Source of the DNA: Thuidium tamariscinum
Lineage: Eukaryota; Streptophyta; Bryopsida; Hypnales; Thuidiaceae
DNA length: 64,000 nt
Assembly (NCBI GenBank): GCA_947034885.2
Contig: OX344754.2
Coordinates: 25,231,369-25,295,368 of the forward strand
Reading direction: 5' to 3'
The notes under the pieces are model-generated. The model saw nothing but the letters and a program-made list of their open reading frames with translations, was not told where the DNA came from and ran no database searches. A program made the position numbers and the translations under genes. Each line of letters opens with the position of its first letter. Positions within the stretch are counted from its first letter, which is position 1. Shown piece after piece: positions 19,784 to 31,221 of the stretch.

Positions 19784-22700
19784 ATGGGAGGGGGGAGGAC
19801 ACAATGGAAACCCTGGTACAGGCTACAAGAGGATGGGAAAGTGGAATGCAAGTTCTGCAAAACGAAGATTAGTTACCGCAAGGATCGCTTGCTTTTCCAC
19901 TTGGGTTATAGACGAAATGACACCCTCCCCGGAGTGAGAATGTGCAACAAGGCCAGTGCAGCAGTGAAGGCTATGTTTTTCAATTGTGGGGGGAATGTTC
20001 CTACGGTCTCCGAAGACGAAGAGGAACATGATGTGGAAGTGACATCACCGTCATCGAATCCAACGAGGGTGGTACGTGATCAAGAATTACCCAATGCTTC
20101 AATCTCAATTAGTGGAGGGGGAGGAAATACTTTGGGCCAAAATTCTCAAGTTCGATCATCAGAGGCGCCTGTCCCTTCTTCGACCCATAGTCGACCGCTG
20201 AGGCAATTATCCGTACAAGAAGGGATGGACACATCCAAAAAGCAAGTACTAGACAAGAAGTGGGCAAAGTTTTTCTACGAAGCAAATATCCCATTCAATG
20301 TGGTGAGACACCCCGCTTTTGTGGATGCCGTGAAATCAACCTCCGAGTCCAGAGTTCTTTACAAACCTCCACCTTACAATGCCATACGTACGAAGCTCAT
20401 GACATCAACAAAGGAGGAAGTGGCTGCACTGGTAGCGGAGAAGACAAAGGGGCCTATCCACAAGTACGGTGTCACTATATGTTCTGACGGATGGGACAAT
20501 GTCAACCATCGGCCATTGATCAATGTAATGTTGTCGTGCACGAGTGGAGAAGTATTTTTGGGATCGGTGGACACTACAGGCGAAAGCAAAGACGCTGTTT
20601 ATGTGGCTAATCGCATGATCGATTACATTGACGCGGTGGGGGGATAGAATGTGGTGCAAGTTTGTACGGACAATGCGCCAAACATGCGTTTGGCTGGTAC
20701 TCAAATTACTCGCGAATTCCCTCACCTATATTTCCAAGGTTGTTCCGCGCATGCACTTGACCTTCTACTTGAAGATTGGGGCAAGCAACTTTGGGTGGTC
20801 AAAATGGTGAAGAAAGCAAAATCAATCGTGAAATTCATTCGCACGCATCACATGCCACTCGCCATTTTCCGACGACATTCTCCTAACCTCATGTTGAAGA
20901 ATCCCATTGAGACACGTTTTGCGACCATGTTCCTCATGATCGAGCGTTTGGCCGAGGTCAAGGAAGCCGTGGAATCTACAGTCCATGATCCGCAGTGGAA
21001 CGAATATGTGAGGTCCTCGAACGCTGCAATACACAATAAGGCAGAAAAGGTTCGACGTAGGGTTCGAAAGGACGAGTTCTGGAGGAGGTGTCTCAACTTT
21101 GTGCATATGGTAGAGCCTGTGTTGGTGGCTCTTCGAGAGTTTGATGGAAAACATCCGGTCATGGGCAAAGCATGGATCGTGATGAAGAAGCTAGAAAAGC
21201 ATGTTTTGGCTTTGAGGAATCGACCATTTTCATTGGAGGCAAATTATGCGGACCGTGTTGAATACGCGTTTTACGAACGATGGGATTTGATGAAGACTGA
21301 TTTGCACTACGCAGCTGCCCTGCTCAATCCATTCCTCCTTGATGAAATTATACTAATAGACGATAACGAGGCAAAGGAGGCCATTCTTAGAGTACTACGC
21401 AAATTGGCAGTTGGAGGGTTGGGATATGCAGCCGCTTTGTTTGAGTACCAATCCTTTCGAGACCGCCGAGGCATGTTCGCTGGACTTCCCGATGTGAATA
21501 CTTTGAATTTGGAGCCGCATGAATGGTGGGATCTTCTCGGAGCCGCTGCTCATACGCTTGCACCTATTGCAAGAAGGATCCTCGCACAAGTATGTTCCGC
21601 ATCATCATGCGAACGCAATTGGAGCATGTATTCATTTGTCCACAGCAAGTCTCGCAACAGATTGACATCTGAGCGTGCGGAGGAATTGGTTTACATTTAT
21701 ACCAATTCGAGGACTCTCAGGGAAAGGGGTGCGGCGGATGCAGCACGATGGTACACTGAGAACATGTTGTCCGAAGATTCCATGACAACCGAATCAGATG
21801 GCTTGGATCGTGGTTCGGTTATGTCAGACGCTAACAACGATGACTCAGACGACAATTCCAATGGCGATGATGATCCACCATTTCGGCCTTTGGGTGAAAG
21901 GCAAGAAAGGGGTCCCCTAATTGACGAGTCCGTATTTGACTTTGATGGCGCGGATAATGATGGAAATGACCACGGGGGAGATGAGGATGGAAATGACAAC
22001 GGGGGAAATGATGGCAGTCCGTCATGGATGCCACGTACATCGATTGCGGGGTCAAGTGGTGGAAATCAAAACGAAGGGGTTGAAGCCCCACCTTCGCCGG
22101 TTATAGGGCCGATTGAAGAAGAAATGCGTACCCGGAGACATGAACATGTCGTTGTGGTAGAAAGACAAGGCGAAGATGAGGTCGTTGCCACAGATCCCCG
22201 AGTGGCGCGGAACACTCGTAGCCACAGATCCCCCATTGGTGTCGAGATAGACTTTCGCACATTGCTTCGAGACACGATCGGCGTGCGACCACAAGCGCCT
22301 AGCTTGGATGATCCACCCGTCCAAATTTCAGCACGGCCTTCATCTTCTAGAGTCCGCCCCAACCAAGAAACTCCATCAGTCGGTACACGATTGGCCGGTC
22401 TCTTCCCAACTCTAAATATGACCGAGCGAAGGAATGCACCTCCATCCTCAGAACAACCCGTTGCACCGCCTACACGCACTACTAATCGACGCCCGCGGCC
22501 ACGTGAAGAAAGCCCTACCAATGAACGAGTAAGTAGAAGAACACGTAGAAGGCTAAGAAGGGAAGAAGCGGCGAGTATACCATTTCTCCGCGAAGGTCTT
22601 CTCCCTGGACCGACGGGGCCCAGTGTGGATACCGCTGGAGATGGAGTAGGAGGGCGAACAATCCGCAGATTGGCTTCTATAGTAGGTGAAGGCTCAGACA

Positions 22701-22918
22701 GCCTTGACAACTCACCAAGCGAAGTGGGTAGGGCAACGTCCAATCATGATGATGAATCCATGGGTCCTAGTATAGGTGAAGATGGTGAAGTTCCGGGAGA
22801 TAGTGATTATAGAGGGACTCGTAGAGGTCCTCCACTTGCACCTCAAGACAATCAAGCAACCACGCGAGAGGCTGCTGCAAGGAGCATGGCTCCTAATCGT
22901 ACACGTGCAAGACGTTGA
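19784..22918 (+). pseudogene. hAT-superfamily transposase (BED, DUF659, hAT C-terminal), one TAG
   Basis: A single frame of 1044 sense codons interrupted once by TAG at 20645-20647, between IDAVGG and NVVQVCTDNA. A BED-type zinc finger opens the protein (WYRLQEDGKVECKFC, then FHLGY). The DUF659/RNase H-like core follows, with the expected acidic residues in ICSDGWD and VCTDNAPN and a late glutamate in SSCERNWS. The hAT dimerisation domain is intact (WWDLLGAAAHTLAPIARRIL, ERNWSMYSF, NRLTSERAEELVY). The C-terminal 380 residues are an unusual Asp/Gly/Asn- and then Arg/Pro-rich tail not typical of the family. It would excise and insert elements with CAGGG-type ends and 8-bp duplications. ATG at 19784 was chosen as the first after the predicted acceptor. 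One substitution separates it from an open frame. Confidence 0.88.
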
Positions 22919-23303
22919 GAGCATCTAGGGAAAAAAATGTCTCCATGTCATCTTATGTAATATTGTGTAAGGCTGAATACCTTGCATGTGAAATTCGGCA
23001 TTAATTATAAATACTACACATGCTTCCTGTGCTCATGTAGGGCGCATGGGTAGAAATTTTTTATCTTCACATGTCACAAATTCTACAACGCAACAACGGA
23101 TCCATTTATGGATATTTGTCCCAAGAAATGGAAATATTTGCTTTGTCGTTTGCCATGTGTTCTATACTCTTAAATTTGGATTCATTCTTCGAAACTGGTT
23201 ACCTACATGCTTGGATATTTTGAGATCATTATGAATTTTGCCATGTACAAGAAAACAAATGTAATCTGGAATATGGAGAAAATGATTGAAAGTACTGAAT
23301 TAA
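22919..23303. other. Transposase 3' flank, no gene seen
   Basis: AT-rich sequence following the transposase stop, probably 3' UTR and terminator region. Nothing else is recognisable before the TTAA-flanked MITE at 23304. Confidence 0.5.
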
Positions 23304-24222
23304 CCCCTAAAGGACCAAGAGTCCCCTCGGGGAACTTTAAGAATTAGGGCAAGTACTTGTGACTTCAATTTTTAATGAATTTTATTGAAATTTTCACATA
23401 AGATAAAAAAACTGATTAGCTCCGTGGAAATATTCATTTTTTTTCAATTGGTGACCGGGAGCAAAAGTTATGCCATCATAAACATTATTTTTATGTTGCC
23501 GGGCAGAAAAAAAATCTACAGAAACTTCAAAATTAAAAAAATAATTTTTTTTTCTTATAGATTATATTTTTGTCTACAAGTAAAGCTTTGATTCATTCCA
23601 TTTGGATTAGTAATGTGAAAGTTATGAACAATCTTGTTTTTCGGGCAATCTAAGCATCTTCTTGAAAAAATAACTTCTAGGATTCATTTGTGAATGCAAT
23701 TTCCACAATTTAAAAAAAAAAATTGTTGGACAAGGTTGATTTTGTTTTCTAGAACAATCTCACCATTGGGATTATTGTGTTTCAATTCCATCTATGAGAT
23801 ATTTGCAATTTAGTTTTTCTTTCAATCTTGGACCTACATCTACTTGACAATTTTTTAAAGAATGACAAAAAGTCTTTATTTTGTGAATTTTTTTTCCTAA
23901 GCTCTTAGCTCAATTTCTCAATAAAAAAATTTTAATTCAAGGTCTGTAGTGCAAAAAGATTACATAAATGGAGGACAAAGTCATTTGAAGTTGCAAACTA
24001 GTGTTTAAGAAAACTTTGTTTTCCAACTTTGAATGCTCATATCTTCCTATCTATACAGTCAAACTTCATGAAATTTTCACCACATCATCTTAGTTAAGTA
24101 AAGTTCAAGATCCTATGGTTAGATTCTAAAAATTTAGTTTTTTTGTTTTTCATGGATGAATGGAACAAAAATGGCAGTTTTGAGTGGTTTTGGGTTGAAA
24201 AACGGCCGTGGTCCTTTAGGGG
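23304..24222. mobile_element. piggyBac-like MITE copy A (919 bp, TTAA-flanked)
   Basis: Begins CCCCTAAAGGACC and ends GGTCCTTTAGGGG, both directly flanked by TTAA (23300-23303 and 24223-24226). The interior is AT-rich and non-coding. In reverse orientation its right half matches copy D (57960-58883), including the shared words AGGATCTTG, GTGGTAAAAATTTCATGAA and TTGGAAGATAT. TTAA duplication with CCC-type ends is the piggyBac signature; assignment rests on that and on the multiple copies. Confidence 0.75.
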
Positions 24223-24438
24223 TTAACATGGCATTCAGTCCAAAATTTACGAAGGGACAGAACTACTCACAAATCCACTCACCGGAATCATACTCGAATG
24301 GAACAAAAAGATTTACATATATTTATTTCAAAAAGGAGTTAGTACAAAATTCAGTGACGCAAAGTTCGTGGACTATACTGTGGTAAAAGCAAGTACTAAG
24401 GTACGTCTACGATTACATTGCCACTAAAATACTATTCT

Positions 24439-26100
24439 CTAATCTTCATTCCTTGCTTGTTCTTGTAGAAGTGCTTGCTCCTTGCGGGCCTCGCGGTAGC
24501 AATCAACGGGTGGAGTCCAAAATAAGGGGGCGCCACTAATTCGTCCCACGGCGTACGTTACCGTGCGTCGTTGTAGTGGGTCCTCTTTGCACAATTCGCC
24601 CAATGTGGCTTGAAATGTACCAAACGCTGTATGGTCGGGAAGCATTTCCGTATTTTCGCGGTCTTTCTTCCATATCTTCTCCGCAAGCTTCCCAACAGCA
24701 TATCCGTCTGTATGTATACTAACACACGGTGCCCCATCTGCACGAGTGGGGGATACCGAAGTGCCCGCCTCTCCAGGAACATACATCAATTCAGGGGCCA
24801 CCCACCAACGTTTCTGACGTGTAGCCCGCATTTGGCTTGCACATTGAAACTGGTACAAAGAATGGGTTTCTTCATTGATACGACTAGCCATTCCCCAATC
24901 ACATAGCCCAATCCACACTGTTCGCCCATCATCATTCGGAAAATGCAACATGATGTTTTCTGGCGTGATGTCGTTGTGGAGCACCGAAGATTGTTGCACC
25001 GCATCCACGATGCAAATTAACGCCCATGCAAGCTCGGTGCGGTTTCTACGATAAGCCAAGAGTCTTTTGGCTTCTTGCATCGTCTGTGGAGTTGCATGGT
25101 AGGCAAGCTCCCCGATCTCAGCATAATCTCGGTTTTTTTGGTCCAATGCGAACATGGCTCCCAATGTTCCTCCATTCCACCATTGAGAATAACACTCCAT
25201 GGTCATGTCATTTATAGCAAAAAATTTTATGACCCCTGGATGATTACATGGACAAACCAAAGCCTCGATGGACAACTTCTCCCGCGACTTCTTCAATTGA
25301 TCCACATATAGGGCTGTCTTGCCCGCCAATTCCATCATGGGGGGAATGTGCCTTGAATTTTGGAGGCTCACTTTACGCACCCTCCCGTGCCCCCCTTGTT
25401 TGTTGTGGCCTGACAATGGAACCACCACCACTCCTCGTTCAAGAAATACCACTCCTCCCGCACCCGCTTGGCCTAGGGACAAGCTTTGGCTCTGCTGAAA
25501 CCATGGGGCAGAGCGGATATTGCTGGAAGACAGCGCTCGCATTGCGTCATGCCACCAATACACCTTTTTGTGCAACAAATGCAATGCTTGTTGCTTCGGC
25601 GCTACATCTCGTTTGAAGCCCTTTACCGATGCGGCGACTTGGGCGATGTTGAAAACACAAGTTTGCACTTGTTCGTCAAGCCAACGACGGAAGTGTTCCT
25701 TTGTGCGATCTTCAAGCCACTCATCCTCGCCCATTGTTGTCCAAAACATGTGGGTGAATTTTTTTTTAATTGTCTCCACCCCTTGCAATCCACGCGAGAC
25801 GTAGGTCGTATTCAATTGAGCAATCGTATATTGCTCCAAAAAATCCAATGCCACTTCCTGCACTTTCCTGGTCGCAGCCTTCCTTGGCCAGTCGTCTGTA
25901 TTCGTAGCCTTGTGCCTCCGCCTGCTCTTTTTTTTCTTGGCCCCCGAAGATTCTCCTCCAGCCGCACCACCGACCCCTTCTCCGGCCAATACTGCCTCTG
26001 ATACGCAGTCAATGGATTCTGGAGACTGCTCACCAACAGGATCTCCGATGCCTGAAAACCACTCATCAACCTTGCGCTTCGACGCACCTCGCCCGTCCAT
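24439..26100 (-). CDS. Protein-kinase-like cargo gene I, 553 aa, intact
   Basis: One open exon with two parts. The N-terminal 210 residues are basic then helical (a KKKKSRRRHK stretch followed by an FTHMFWTTMGEDEW region). The C-terminal 300 residues show the protein-kinase order: a Gly-rich segment (KQGGHGRVRKV), a candidate Lys (ELAGKTAL), a helix-C-like Glu (LSIEALV) before NHPGVIKF, a catalytic loop HNDITPENIML (HND in place of HRD; Asp and Asn kept), CDWG in place of DFG, and VAPE. It is convergent with the hAT transposase and its TATA (26302-26296) sits at the edge of the GC-rich array 26290-26900. A paralogue lies at 55960-57462. Substrate unknown. Activity is plausible because the key Asp residues remain. 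Confidence 0.8.
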   Translation of the reverse strand: MDGRGASKRKVDEWFSGIGDPVGEQSPESIDCVSEAVLAGEGVGGAAGGESSGAKKKKSRRRHKATNTDDWPRKAATRKVQEVALDFLEQYTIAQLNTTYVSRGLQGVETIKKKFTHMFWTTMGEDEWLEDRTKEHFRRWLDEQVQTCVFNIAQVAASVKGFKRDVAPKQQALHLLHKKVYWWHDAMRALSSSNIRSAPWFQQSQSLSLGQAGAGGVVFLERGVVVVPLSGHNKQGGHGRVRKVSLQNSRHIPPMMELAGKTALYVDQLKKSREKLSIEALVCPCNHPGVIKFFAINDMTMECYSQWWNGGTLGAMFALDQKNRDYAEIGELAYHATPQTMQEAKRLLAYRRNRTELAWALICIVDAVQQSSVLHNDITPENIMLHFPNDDGRTVWIGLCDWGMASRINEETHSLYQFQCASQMRATRQKRWWVAPELMYVPGEAGTSVSPTRADGAPCVSIHTDGYAVGKLAEKIWKKDRENTEMLPDHTAFGTFQATLGELCKEDPLQRRTVTYAVGRISGAPLFWTPPVDCYREARKEQALLQEQARNED

Positions 26101-26295
26101 TCTGAAAAAAAATATGCGATGGTAAAACCAAGGAATTAGGGTTCAATACTCACAAATGTGAAAACTATCCCCCCTTCCTCAGCCGAGCCTCCTCGCAAGC
26201 ACCCGCGCTCCCAAGCAAGGATTGCAACCAATCCAGGGCAAGAGAGCACCGTCAGAGCAGGAGAGACTCGTGCAGAGTGGGGGACCTGGCCCACC

Positions 26296-26302
26296 TTATA
26301 TA
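26296..26302 (-). promoter_or_regulatory. TATA box of kinase-like gene I
   Basis: Minus-strand TATATAA about 200 bp upstream of the ATG and immediately downstream of the GC-rich array, the same arrangement as at the hAT transposase. Confidence 0.5.
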
Positions 26303-26900
26303 GTCGTTGGCGAGCCGTCGCATGGACGGCCGATCCGTCCAAGGAACTCGAAAGCCGTTGAGGGGTGTCGGGAACTCCGAGACCGTCGAGGGGACGTGCT
26401 GAAGCCGTCGAGGGGAATGTCGAGGACGATGAGGCCGTCGACGGGACGCACCCATCCGTCCCGGGAATTTCGAAGCCGTCGTGGGGACCGTCGAGGAATT
26501 GCGAGACCGTCGAAGGGACGCGCTCGCCGTCCTCAGAATTGGGAAGCCGTCGAGGGGAATGTCGAGGACGATGAGGCCGTCGACGGGACGCACCCATCCG
26601 TCCCGGGAATTTCGAAGCCGTCGTGGGGACCGTCGAGGAATTGCGAGACCGTCGAAGGGACGCGCTCGCCGTCCTCAGAATTGGGAAGCCGTCGAGGGGA
26701 ATGTCGAGGACGATGAGGCCGTCGACGGGACGCACCCATCCGTCCCGGGAATTTCGAAGCCGTCCAGGAAACCGTCGAGGAACTGCGAGACCGTCGACAG
26801 GACGCACAAGCTGTCCTGGGAATTCGGGGGTCCGTCGTGGAACGAGGCCGTCCACGCGACCCCACAGGGCGTCCCGGGAATTCTGAACCATTAAGGGGAT
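26303..26900. repeat. GC-rich CCGTC array with 142-bp tandem repeats
   Basis: CCGTCGA/GACGG words recur every 10-20 bp. Within it a 142-bp unit starts at 26401, 26543 and 26685; the first two copies are virtually identical and the third diverges after about 80 bp. Long ORFs on both strands here are by-products of the repeat. No CAGGG-type hAT end was found on its outer side. Confidence 0.85.
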
Positions 26901-28344
26901 CGTCGGGGAAGCACAGGGCGGTGAAGATGCCAGCGAAGACTTAATGGCAAGCCTCGTGCAACTGAAATTCCTCTACAAGGTAATAAGGTAACAGGCCAGA
27001 AACCGCCCATCTAAGGGCTGACACTGAATTTTGAGAAGGTCAAAAACCCAGCCTAAAGCCCTTGCCCAACCGAAGGTTTTAGGATTTAGGGTTTAGGGTT
27101 TAGGGTTTAGGGTTTAAATTCCTTTTTACTTTTGCGTAAATGAGGGTAAAATGTCTAGTTTAGTAATTTAATAACTTAAGAAGTGCATTATAATTTGTAT
27201 TCGGTAATTGATCTTTATTTTCCTAGCGTCAATCTAATTTTGCAAATTTTGAAGTAATTAAAAGAAATAACATGAAATGATTAAACTTATTGGTTCTAGT
27301 CTAAACACATACCTCTTCGGTTGATGCGTATCCGTTCTCAGTTGTGTCGTCAAAAAGCTCTACTTCCTCCCTTTCCATCTAATTTCATTCTCCCCCGTAA
27401 ATTTAGGAAATAGGAGCTAATTTTAATAATTTAATCCGGCTTAATTAGCATTTGCTATTTGATGGTCACACTATAACTCCTTGAGGAACTTAAATCATTT
27501 CCGTACAATGACTTTGCCTAAATCTAATTCAAGCGTACATACATCTATTTTACAAAATGGGGTCACATAAAATGCCTAATTGAATTCTTCAACCCAATTA
27601 TATTGTTGTAACTTACTAGGAATCTAGGATGTTTTTTGGTATGAAAGATGTGCATATAGATGTTTCCTACATATCTCCTCTTTGCAAATTAATGCTAATT
27701 CATCACCAATGTTTTATAATCAATTATCATGCTAAACCATGAGTTTTGAATGAAACAATTCACCAAATACTGAATTTGACTTATGTGAAATCCACATTTG
27801 GTATGCTTGATTATATTATGCAAAATTTGTTTCAATGGCAGAATTGGATGATCCTAAACTTGTTGGTGGGTAGTGTGTAATGTACATGGCTAAAATTTTA
27901 CATTGCCTTCCAGTGCTTCATCTCATATCGAGAATGGCTGAAGTGATGGACCCTAAATTTTAGAAGTTGCCCTACGGATATGTAGGGATTTAAACTTCTC
28001 AATTTTAAATTCGGGAGCCATCCGACTAGGCATGTATTTTTTAGGAAATTAGATTAGTACTACATGTACATATTAGTATATTACTATATTGCATAATATT
28101 CTGGTCATGTAGTCATGTACTCTACTTATGAGTTATGAAACTATGAGTTATGAAAGTATAAGTGAATGGCGAGCACTAATTAGGAGTTTAGGACGGGGGC
28201 ACTGGCAAGCAAGACTCCGTTAGTGGGCACCAACCAATTTTCAGAATTCAGACTCTTCTGCGGAACCCTAAACCGCTCTAATCCTCTCTTTGCCGAAGTG
28301 TATGATAAACCCTAGAAGAAAGAGTTAGAATTCCGCAAGTGTGT
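26901..28344. other. AT-rich intergenic DNA, no gene seen
   Basis: Nothing coding on either strand. It contains the interstitial telomere-like run listed separately; otherwise unremarkable AT-rich sequence. Confidence 0.5.
27080..27116. repeat. Interstitial TTTAGGG telomere-type repeat
   Basis: About five consecutive TTTAGGG heptads, the plant telomere unit. A more degenerate CCCTAAA run lies near 50450-50480. Short runs like this occur inside plant chromosomes and do not imply a chromosome end. Confidence 0.85.
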
Positions 28345-28752
28345 TAATGGTTTGAACCAAAAATACACGTCAAAGGGTTAAAAAAGTTACCCCAAAAAAA
28401 TATAGAAAGGGTTTGGAAAGAAATTGTCGAGCCCTGTTCGAATAAAAAAAATGTGGAAATGGGTTGGAAAAAAATGTGTTAATGGTTCAATTAAAAAAAA
28501 TAGGGAAAAGGTTTGAATCCCCAAAATGGAAGTGGTGTGAATAAAGCAAAACGTTAATGGTTTCGGGTGTTGGGCAAAAATATATAGAAGGGATTTGGAC
28601 CAAAAAATGGGTTAATGGATCGACTAAAAAAATATGGAAATGATTCGGTTTGGAAAAAAATGTGGAAATGGTTTGAATAAAAAAAATGGGAATGGTTTGA
28701 ATAAAAAAAATGGGAAAGGTTTGAATAAAAAAAATGGGAATGGTTTGAATAA
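28345..28752. repeat. AT-rich minisatellite-like array (short)
   Basis: Repeats of the type TGGTTTGAATAAAAAAAATGG with AATGGTTCGA variants. It is the reverse complement of the larger array at 37770-39010 (CCATTTCCATATTTTTT / AACCATTAACACATTTTTT). Confidence 0.75.
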
Positions 28753-30262
28753 TAGACTTGGGGGTTCACCCCCTTTATCTTTTGGTAACCACGTGCGATA
28801 ATGGGGTATTTAATGGGGGGGTATTTATGTCCTTCTCATGTTTTTTTCCCTCCCTATTAGTAGAATAAAGCTACCGGAGTGTATTTTAGAGTACCCTATT
28901 TTCTTTTGTAAATTCTTTGAAGGACTATTTTTGAACACCCTATTTTTTTTCTACATTTCATAATTACAAAATATTGAGAAGATCAAAAACATTGTATACA
29001 AGGAAACATGTGAGCTTCAAGGATTTTGATGAACTAAGAACATGGTGAAACGCACAGCATATGCTATCTATATGCCACTAAAGAGTTTGAAAATCAAAAA
29101 TCAAAGCTACAACTATTTATATTTCACCATTTATAAGAAAACAAAGCACACAATAGAGAAATTAAACTATAGTATACAATCCTAATTAATGCAATATTTA
29201 AAACCAATTTAAAGGCACAAGAGCATATTCACATTCATTTATATAATAAGGAAAACTTAGGGAATTTAATAAGCCGATTGTGTTTAAAAACACAAGTATC
29301 AGTAAGTCTGCAAATCCATTCTAACATTTAAAATGAAGAAGTTCAAGGACCTCTTGCTCTCAAATCAACTATTATGGTAGGAAGCTCACACGGAGGTTAA
29401 TAAACTATGCAGGCTTTTTTATCTGCTTAATAGGACTATAGGAGGGTCTGATTTCTGAATTGGAAAGCTCATTGTGAGGAAACTAATTGTGGATTATATT
29501 GAAGCATGCTAAGATTTGATTTTTACTATATGAATGGATGGTTTTAGAGTTACAATGGATTCAATCGTAACTAAGTGTACTTATAGGTGTCTACTAATTT
29601 TATTCAAAATAAAAAATGGTTGTTAAACTACCTTCTTTCAAATGTGAAATTGTTTTGAAATAATGATTAATTGAAGAATTCATTTCAGATTTTGAAAGGG
29701 ACACATTTAGAAACCATTTCAAACCATTTTTTACATGTTGCATTACTAGTTTATTCACCAAACCAGATTCTTTTAGAAACTGTGCATGTATAGATTTTCA
29801 AGGCTTACTGATCACAAATAGGGTCCTATGACAAATTGTGTTTGAAAATTAATAATTAATTCAATTTTTCTTCCAAAAAATATGAAACAACTTGTATTAG
29901 ATTCCTCATCTATTTCTCCTTGACTGAAAAATAAACTAAAAATATTTTCATCTAAAGACATAAACGAAAAAGGCAAATCAACTCTTAATTTAAATAAGTG
30001 CAATCTTTGCCTCCTACCATGCATACATGGCTAACACACTTGTCACAATCATGAATCCCAAAAAAATTTAAAAAGAAATACAAGATCTGAATGAGTCACA
30101 CACTTGTCACAACCATGAATGAATCCCAAATTTTTTTAAAAAGAAATGCAAGCTGTGAATGTTAACTCACTGAGCTCCAATAAAAATTACAGTATACAGG
30201 TACTGCATTGGCAATCTTCACCAGTTCACCCACATTAAAATTCTGCTGTCTTACAGCTTATT
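28753..30262. other. AT-rich intergenic DNA with a short duplication
   Basis: No gene seen. An imperfect duplication of about 70 bp lies at 30037-30165 (ACTTGTCACAA..CATGAATCCCAAA..AAAAAGAAAT..CAAG). Otherwise nothing is recognised. Confidence 0.45.
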
Positions 30263-30340
30263 GCATCTCAACTGCCTAAATGAATACCAATTGCGTAATT
30301 GGATCTTGGCTGTCTAATTGGATTCCACCTGCCTAATTGA
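30263..30340. repeat. Short degenerate tandem, TGCCTAATTG type
   Basis: Four imperfect units of about 20 bp of the form CTGCCTAATTGAATTCCA directly precede the GC-rich array at 30357. Confidence 0.6.
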
Positions 30341-30356
30341 AATTCAGTATATATTG

Positions 30357-31150
30357 GGCCCACCTATTGGGCCCGTCTAGGACCTGGGCAGGCCGTCACG
30401 GGGACGGAGAGCGTCCAGAAAACCGTCCAGGAAGACGGGCCCGTCCAGGACCAGGGCAGGCCGTCACGGGGACGGAGGGCGTCCCTAAAACCGTCCAGGA
30501 AGACGGGCCTGTCGAGGACAGCCAGGGAGGACTGACCCCTCTATTGCCCCTTTTTTACCCTTGTAGAAAACCCTGGAATTTCTTTTATTTTTCACACAAA
30601 TTCTTTTTTGCAAATTCTGAATTCTTATTTGGAATCAGAGACCTTGATTTAGCTAGGGGACGTGTTGAAATCTAAAATTTAATCGGCACAAATTAGGGGG
30701 GAATTTTTTACATTTACCCTCCGGAGGGGCAATAGAGGGGTCAGTCCTCCCTGGCCGTCGAGGCCCTGGGCACGCCGTCACGGGGACGGAGGGCGTCCAG
30801 AAAACCGTCCAGCAACACGGGCCCGTTCAGGACCTGGGCAGGCTGTCCGCAACGAATTTGGCTGCGGGCCGGAGCGTCGACCTGTCCGGGCAGGCTGTCC
30901 ACAGCGGAACAGTGGCCGTCCAAGACCACGGGCAGGCCATCACGAAGAGCCATTTTTGGCCATCGAATTTGCAATTCGGCGGAGTAATTATGGATTTTCG
31001 AACTCATGAGTGTTTTCGAACTCGTTGACGGCGCCGGACCTGTGGACGGCCTCTGTGACGTCATCCCGAAGCCGTCGACGGCCTCTCGAACCTCCGTCGA
31101 CGCTCCCTGGACGCCCCAGCCGTCGATGGCCGTCCGCATCAACGGCTCCA
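30357..31150. repeat. GC-rich CCGTC/GTCC array upstream of RING gene II, split by a MITE
   Basis: The words GGGCAGGCCGTCACGGGGACGG and CGTCCAG recur in the part 30357-30518 and again in 30757-31150, interrupted only by the small MITE. It leads directly into the TATA box at 31215. Confidence 0.8.
30519..30756. mobile_element. Small hAT-type MITE (about 235 bp)
   Basis: Inverted termini of 28 bp: CAGGGAGGACTGACCCCTC at the left and its complement at the right (ending 30753), each continuing with GCAATAG. The flanks share GTCGAGG (30511-30517 and 30757-30763), a likely 8-bp duplication with one mismatch. The interior is AT-rich. A diverged sibling is at 52458-52694. Confidence 0.75.
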
Positions 31151-31214
31151 GGTGGTGCATGGCGATGTGATTAGACACAAATTAACACTCCTAACGAGGC
31201 TTGGTAATGGGGAG

Positions 31215-31221
31215 TATAAAT
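31215..31221 (+). promoter_or_regulatory. TATA box of RING gene II
   Basis: TATAAAT just downstream of the GC-rich array and about 205 bp upstream of the first in-frame ATG (31422). A 5' intron ending at the acceptor GTGTGCAG (31416) is likely. Confidence 0.5.

Noticed and set aside
15217-20647. TAG reassigned to an amino acid (alternative genetic code)
   Set aside because: TAG codons sit at different positions in different copies, TGA stops also occur, and paralogues have ordinary Trp/Arg codons there. Mutational decay explains the pattern better.
26140-26900. Long overlapping ORFs on both strands in the GC-rich arrays (also at 19100-19690, 30740-31180, 39100-39560, 48780-49385, 52700-53170)
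   Set aside because: They are open in several frames at once because the repeats lack stop words, and their translations are repetitive with no domain.
27080-27116. Chromosome end or telomere fusion
   Set aside because: Only about five heptads, with non-telomeric elements on both sides.
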